A DNA stretch of 64,000 bases, taken from NCBI RefSeq assembly GCF_016919445.1, contig NZ_CP070356.1, positions 1,185,501 through 1,249,500 of the forward strand. The letters are read 5' to 3'. The translations under genes were made by a program, and so were the position numbers. The DNA comes from Pseudomonas sp. PDNC002 (lineage in GTDB: Bacteria > Pseudomonadota > Gammaproteobacteria > Pseudomonadales > Pseudomonadaceae). Below, in pieces: positions 60,285-64,000 of the stretch. Within the stretch, counting starts at the first letter, position 1, and each line of letters starts with the position of its first letter. Under the pieces are notes generated by a model. The model was not told where the DNA came from. It searched no databases and saw nothing but the letters and a program-made list of their open reading frames with translations.

Positions 60285-61211
60285 ATGGAACTCCGACAGC
60301 TCCGCCACCTGGTCGCCCTCGCCGACTTCCAGAATTACCAGCGCGCCGCCGATGCCATCGGTCTCAGCCAGTCGGCGCTGAGCCGCAGCATCCAGACCCT
60401 GGAGCGCGACCTCGATTGCGAGCTGGTGGACCGCCAGAGTCGCGACTTCCGCCTCACCGGCCAGGGCCAGCTGGTGTTGCAGCACGCCCGTCGCCTGCTG
60501 AGCGGCACCCGTTCGCTGCGCAACGAGCTGGCGCAGTACAACGGCCTCAATGCCGGCGAGCTGCGCTTCGGCTGCGGGCCCTACCCCGCCCAGCTGCTGG
60601 TGCCGGAAGCGATGGCCGACTTCATCCGCGCACACCCGGCCATCGATGTCGGCTTCCTGATGGGCGACTGGGAGCAGATGGCGCAGTTGCTCAAGGAAGA
60701 GCAGGTGGAATTCTTCATCGGCGATGCACGCAATTTCGCCGGTGACCCTGACTACCACGTGCGCTGGATGGACCTGCGCCCGGGGCGCTTCTTCTGCCGG
60801 CCGGGGCACCCGCTGACCGAACAGGGCACTCTGCGCCTGGCCGCTCTGCTCGATTACCCGCGCGTCGGTACGCGTATCCCGCCGCCGCTGCGCAAAGTGC
60901 TGGCCGAGGTGCTCGGCGAGCGTGATTTCCACATGAACGTCGAGTGCGCGCAGTTCGCCGCGATCCTGCATATCGTCGCGCGTTCCGATGCCGTGGGCCT
61001 CGCCGCGGTCGAGGCCCTGCACGATCCGGTGCAGCGCGGCGAGGTGGCGATCCTGCAGATCGTCGACGTGCCCCAGGACCGCCCCGAACTGCGCCTGCAC
61101 TACGGCATCGTCAGCCGCGCGGGCTACGGCCTGTCGCCGGCGGCGCAGGCGATGATCGAGGCGATCTTCGCGGCAGATCGGCGGTTGCCGCGTGGAGGCC
61201 ATGCGGGTTGA
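60285..61211 (+). CDS. LysR-family transcriptional regulator
   Basis: A 308-aa LysR protein with the N-terminal winged helix-turn-helix (residues 1-60, LRQLRHLVALADFQNYQRAA, LSQSALSRSIQTLERDL) and a periplasmic-binding-like effector domain. Two ATGs at 60282 and 60285 are adjacent; AGGA spacing (6 nt) favours 60285. It is divergent from the AraC gene and followed by a repeat element rather than an obvious target gene, so its target is unclear. Confidence 0.9.
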   Translation: MELRQLRHLVALADFQNYQRAADAIGLSQSALSRSIQTLERDLDCELVDRQSRDFRLTGQGQLVLQHARRLLSGTRSLRNELAQYNGLNAGELRFGCGPYPAQLLVPEAMADFIRAHPAIDVGFLMGDWEQMAQLLKEEQVEFFIGDARNFAGDPDYHVRWMDLRPGRFFCRPGHPLTEQGTLRLAALLDYPRVGTRIPPPLRKVLAEVLGERDFHMNVECAQFAAILHIVARSDAVGLAAVEALHDPVQRGEVAILQIVDVPQDRPELRLHYGIVSRAGYGLSPAAQAMIEAIFAADRRLPRGGHAG

Positions 61212-61222
61212 TGGGGCGCACC

Positions 61223-61409
61223 GACGAGATGCTTCTGCGCTTGGGTCGGCCCTCACCCTAACCCTCTCCCAGGGGGAGAGGGGACCGTTCGGAGCAGGAT
61301 GAAACGTCGGCGTCAGGCGGCACGGATGGCTCCCTCTCCCCTTGGGAGAGGGCCAGGGTGAGAGGAAAGCATCGGCACGGGCTTCCCGAGAAAGACAGTT
61401 GCTCCTACG
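61223..61409. repeat. MITE-like element, long form, copy 14
   Basis: Its outer parts (GACGAGATGCTTCTGCGCTT on the left; GGGCTTCCCGAGAAAGACAG-TTGCTCCTACG on the right) match copies 2 and 7 almost base for base, but the centre between the two hairpins is a different, shorter sequence. It fills the 210-bp gap behind the LysR gene. Confidence 0.88.
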
Positions 61410-61421
61410 CCTGCTGGACCA

Positions 61422-61706
61422 TCAGGGATGTTGCGTGCTGCCGGCCACCAACAGATCGCCATGCAGCTCGCAGAAACACTCGTCGTGCCAGCCATAGTGC
61501 GGGTCACGGCAGATCGAGTGCTTCACCGGCCCCGCCTGCTCGCCCAACGGGACCCGGAGGCTGTCGCGCAACGCGGCATAGATCGAACCGGGCTGCGGCC
61601 AGTCGGTTCGTACTGGACCTTCGCCCAATTGGTTGCCGGCACTCAGCTCCGCGCGAAGGATCGCGTCGAGCTCGGGGCACAGGCTGGCGGTAGGGGGTCG
61701 CTTCAT
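61422..61706 (-). CDS. Small protein of unknown function
   Basis: A 94-aa frame starting MKRPPTASLCPELDAILRAE, with a Cys- and His-rich C-terminal segment (KHSICRDPHYGWHDECFCEL). No signal peptide or membrane segment. The codon pattern (G/C third positions in this frame) and conserved look support a real gene, but I recognise no family. The Cys/His cluster could bind metal. It lies 71 bp downstream of the LysR gene on the same strand. Confidence 0.65.
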   Translation of the reverse strand: MKRPPTASLCPELDAILRAELSAGNQLGEGPVRTDWPQPGSIYAALRDSLRVPLGEQAGPVKHSICRDPHYGWHDECFCELHGDLLVAGSTQHP

Positions 61707-61777
61707 GGGGTTCCCGCTGTCGATGGCATCCGTTGGCCGCAAGCTTATCCACCGGCCGCATGCCTGGGAACGCTCGA

Positions 61778-62704
61778 CTAGCGCTCCAGCGCGATGCGTC
61801 GCTGTGGCTGTTTCTGCAGGCCGGCGAACGCCTGCTGGATACAGGTCAGCGCCCGCTCCATCGCGTGCTCGAAGCGGTAGCGGCTTTCTACATACAGACA
61901 CAACTCCAGACGCAGCGGTTGCTCCAGCGGCAGCGGACGCTGTTGCAGCCCCAGCAGCTGGGCGACGCGGCTGGGCAGGGTCAGGCCGAACGGCTGGCGG
62001 TCGGCGATCAGGCGAGCAGCCAGGGCGCTCTGCACGCTCACGGCGATGCTCCGGCGCTGGCCGCGCAGGCCCAATTCCAGGTCCACCGGCGCGAGGCCTT
62101 CGCGGCGCTGCGACACCTGAATCTGCGGCACCCGCAGGTATTCCTCCAGCGTGCGCGGCGCCTGCTGCAAGGCCGCGCCATGGGCGAACACATAGTGGTC
62201 GCTGAGCAGGGACAGCTTGCGCAGGCCGCTCTGCTGGGACATCGGCTGGTCGATGTCGATCAGCAGGTCGAGTTTGCCGGTGGCCAGTTCCTGCAGCGCT
62301 TCGCGGCGACGAGCCTGGTAATAGCGCACCTGCCAGTCCTGCTCCGGCTGCTCGCACAGCGCATCGAGCAGCAGCGGCTGGAATGCCTCCGGGCAGCTCA
62401 GGCGCAGGCTGCGCGTGGGCGTTGTGGCCAGCGCTGCGGGTGTGTGGTGCAGGGCGTCACGCAGACTGTCGAGGGCGTCGCGGACGTGTCCGGAGAGCCG
62501 GTGCGCCACCAAGGTCGGCGCCACGCCCAGGTGCGTCTTGACGAACAGCGGGTCCGCGCACAGCAGGCGCAGGCGGCGCAGCGCGTTGCTCATCGCCGGC
62601 TGGGTGAGGTTCATCACCTCGGCGGCGCGGGTGATGCTGCGCTGGTGGTAGATGGCGTCGAAGGCCAGCAGCAGGTTGAGGTCCAGTTGGCGTAGGTCGA
62701 GCAT
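61778..62704 (-). CDS. LysR-family regulator (NodD/LinR-like), divergent from epoxide hydrolase
   Basis: A 308-aa LysR protein of the subgroup beginning LDLNLLLAFDAIYHQRSITR with the helix-turn-helix MNLTQPAMSNALRRLRLLCA at residues about 31-50 and a C-terminal effector domain. This N-terminal form is typical of NodD-type and aromatic/xenobiotic-gene regulators. It is divergent from an epoxide hydrolase gene across 212 bp that contain a 19-bp dyad, so that gene is its probable target. Confidence 0.9.
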   Translation of the reverse strand: MLDLRQLDLNLLLAFDAIYHQRSITRAAEVMNLTQPAMSNALRRLRLLCADPLFVKTHLGVAPTLVAHRLSGHVRDALDSLRDALHHTPAALATTPTRSLRLSCPEAFQPLLLDALCEQPEQDWQVRYYQARRREALQELATGKLDLLIDIDQPMSQQSGLRKLSLLSDHYVFAHGAALQQAPRTLEEYLRVPQIQVSQRREGLAPVDLELGLRGQRRSIAVSVQSALAARLIADRQPFGLTLPSRVAQLLGLQQRPLPLEQPLRLELCLYVESRYRFEHAMERALTCIQQAFAGLQKQPQRRIALER

Positions 62705-62826
62705 AGCGAGTACCGCGTTGGGCGCGAAAGCGAGCGGCGGATGCTAGTGACCGCCCTGCCCCGCGCCGTCAGCCCTACAGGACAATTTCCGATCATCCGT
62801 GCGCTGCGCCGATGAACGCGGTGCCG

Positions 62827-62845
62827 GCATTCGTCCGGTGAATGC
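62827..62845. promoter_or_regulatory. Candidate LysR operator (T-N11-A dyad)
   Basis: GCATTC-GTCCGGT-GAATGC, a perfect 6-bp dyad with a 7-bp spacer containing TTC-N7-GAA (T-N11-A form). It lies 122 bp from the LysR gene and 71 bp from the epoxide hydrolase start, a normal place for a divergent LysR site. Confidence 0.55.
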
Positions 62846-62916
62846 GCTTCGGCGATGCGCGCGCGGATTGGCATAGTGGTTCTCCCTGTGTCATCACTCT
62901 TCGCGGGAGCCCGGCC

Positions 62917-63867
62917 ATGAACGAGTTCGAACACCAACTGCTGGCGGTCAACGGCATCCAGCTCAGCCTCTACAGCTGCGGCCCGGCGAGTGGCAAGCCG
63001 GTGTGGCTGCTGCATGGCTTCCCCGAGTGCTGGCACTCCTGGCAGCACCAGATGCGCGCCCTCGCCGCCGCCGGCTACCGCGTGTTCGTGCCGGAGATGC
63101 GCGGTTACGGCCAGACCAGCGCGCCCGACGCGGTGGATGCCTACGATGTGCTGACCCTGTGCGCGGATATCCAGGGGGCAATGGACGCCCTTGGCCACGA
63201 GCGCGTGGCGATGGTCGGCCACGACTGGGGCGCCCCGGTGGCCTGGCACCTGGCGCTGCTGGAGCCGCAGCGTGTCGAGGTGCTCGCCACGCTGTCGGTT
63301 CCCTTCGCCGGCCGCGCCAAACGGCCCGCCGTGGAGATCATGCGCGAGGTGTTCGCCGGCAAGTTCTTCTACATCCTCTACTTCCAGCAGCCGGGGCGCG
63401 CCGAGGCCGAACTGGACGCGGACATCGCCATCAGCCTGCGGCACTTCCTCGGTGACAATGTGCGCCTGGCGCCCGACCAGTCGCCCGATGGCCGCCTGTT
63501 CGACGGCCTGCCGACACCGCCGGAGCACCTGAGCTGGTGCAGCGCCGAGGACTTCCAGTTCTACGTGCGGACTTTCCAGGGCCGCGGCTTCCACGGCGCG
63601 CTGAACTGGTACCGCAACTTCGAGCGCAGCTGGCAGCGCACCGAGCCACTGGCCGGGCGCCAGGTGCAGCAGCCGACACTGTTCCTGATCGGCGACCGCG
63701 ACCCGGTCGGGCGCTTCGAGGCGTATACCGTGCAGCGCATGCCCGAGCATGTGCCGAACCTCGAACAGCATGTGCTGGAGGACTGCGGGCACTGGATCCA
63801 GAACCAGCAGCCGCAAAAGGTGAATGCGTACCTGCTGGACTTCTTCACGCGCCATTACCCGGCCTGA
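62917..63867 (+). CDS. Soluble epoxide hydrolase (alpha/beta hydrolase fold)
   Basis: Predicted to open epoxides to diols. The 316-aa protein has the oxyanion HGxP motif as HGFPE (33-37), the nucleophile elbow GHDWGAPVAW with Asp103, an acid candidate Asp262 in GDRDPVG and His292 in DCGHWIQ. Cap-domain tyrosines that activate the epoxide probably include those in FYVRTFQ and LNWYRNFERSW. An aspartate nucleophile distinguishes epoxide hydrolases and dehalogenases from esterases. ATG at 62917 follows GGGAG. Divergent from its likely LysR regulator. Substrate unknown. Confidence 0.9.
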   Translation: MNEFEHQLLAVNGIQLSLYSCGPASGKPVWLLHGFPECWHSWQHQMRALAAAGYRVFVPEMRGYGQTSAPDAVDAYDVLTLCADIQGAMDALGHERVAMVGHDWGAPVAWHLALLEPQRVEVLATLSVPFAGRAKRPAVEIMREVFAGKFFYILYFQQPGRAEAELDADIAISLRHFLGDNVRLAPDQSPDGRLFDGLPTPPEHLSWCSAEDFQFYVRTFQGRGFHGALNWYRNFERSWQRTEPLAGRQVQQPTLFLIGDRDPVGRFEAYTVQRMPEHVPNLEQHVLEDCGHWIQNQQPQKVNAYLLDFFTRHYPA

Positions 63868-63940
63868 ATTCGTTGGCGCTTGTGGGCGTCGGGCGCAATG
63901 CGTAAGGTCGGTCGCGCCGCTATCCCGAGCTGCCGAGCCC

Positions 63941-64000
63941 ATGAGCCCACGTCCCGCCGACCTGTCCAACGCCTTCTACGCGCCGACCCTGCTGCCGGCC
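63941..64000 (+). CDS. Start of an unidentified gene (partial)
   Basis: An ATG at 63941 (MSPRPADLSNAFYAPTLLPA) stays open to the window edge. The TGCCGAGCCC before it is a weak ribosome site. The 20 residues visible are not enough to assign a family, and it is not certain that this is a gene. Confidence 0.4.
   Translation, partial: MSPRPADLSNAFYAPTLLPA

Overview
The window is chromosomal DNA of a Pseudomonas, most likely of the P. nitroreducens / P. citronellolis / P. knackmussii side of the P. aeruginosa group. The reasons are the high GC content, the strong G/C third-position bias, the Pseudomonas-type REP sequences between genes, and a gene order that follows the origin-proximal part of the P. 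aeruginosa chromosome as I remember it: glyS-glyQ-tag-htrB-(PilZ)-yhhQ-trkA-rsmB-fmt-def-tsaP-dprA-tsaC-qor-hemF-aroE, then trpA-trpB-trpI. The species is inferred from this and was not checked by a search. All recognised genes look intact. I see no rRNA, tRNA, prophage, integrase, complete IS or CRISPR. Region 1 (1-23.4 kb) is mostly housekeeping: glycyl-tRNA synthetase (glyS cut by the window edge), DNA repair (tag), lipid A acylation, Mn import (mntH), c-di-GMP sensing (PilZ), a queuosine-precursor transporter behind a candidate preQ1-I riboswitch, K+ uptake (trkA, trkH), initiator-tRNA formylation/deformylation with rsmB, TsaP, dprA, tsaC, qor, hemF and aroE. An exosortase and its probable single PEP-CTERM substrate, a VIT/vWA protein, sit between tag and htrB. 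Region 2 (23.4-31.9 kb) has a first iron-starvation sigma / anti-sigma / TonB-receptor module (IutA-like receptor) with Fur-box-like sites, then an ABM-family protein, an AraC regulator, a VOC protein and a YdgA-family protein. Region 3 (32.1-35.3 kb) is trpBA with its divergent activator trpI. Region 4 (35.3-43.3 kb) has a second sigma / FecR / TonB-receptor module on the minus strand, dodecin, two DUF1161 proteins flanking an OsmC-family protein, two paralogous lipoproteins and a zinc aminopeptidase lipoprotein. Region 5 (43.5-60.2 kb) looks like a peripheral acyl-CoA catabolic region: two exported DUF1254 paralogues, a 3-hydroxyacyl-CoA dehydrogenase, an acyl-CoA ligase, an IclR regulator, two acyl-CoA dehydrogenases, a fused enoyl-CoA hydratase/3-hydroxyacyl-CoA dehydrogenase, a DUF1329/DUF1302 outer-membrane pair and an AraC regulator. 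A 17-bp motif, identical at 16 positions, lies in front of both the ligase and the fused beta-oxidation enzyme, suggesting one IclR regulon. Region 6 (60.3-64 kb) has two LysR regulators, a small unknown protein and a soluble epoxide hydrolase. Almost every longer intergenic gap carries one of two repeat families: short Pseudomonas REP pairs, and a roughly 120-215 bp MITE-like element with C-rich/G-rich terminal inverted repeats, single or in tandem (94-bp period at 50.8-51.1 kb, 92-bp period at 29.5-29.7 kb). One copy lies inside the trpI/trpBA control region.
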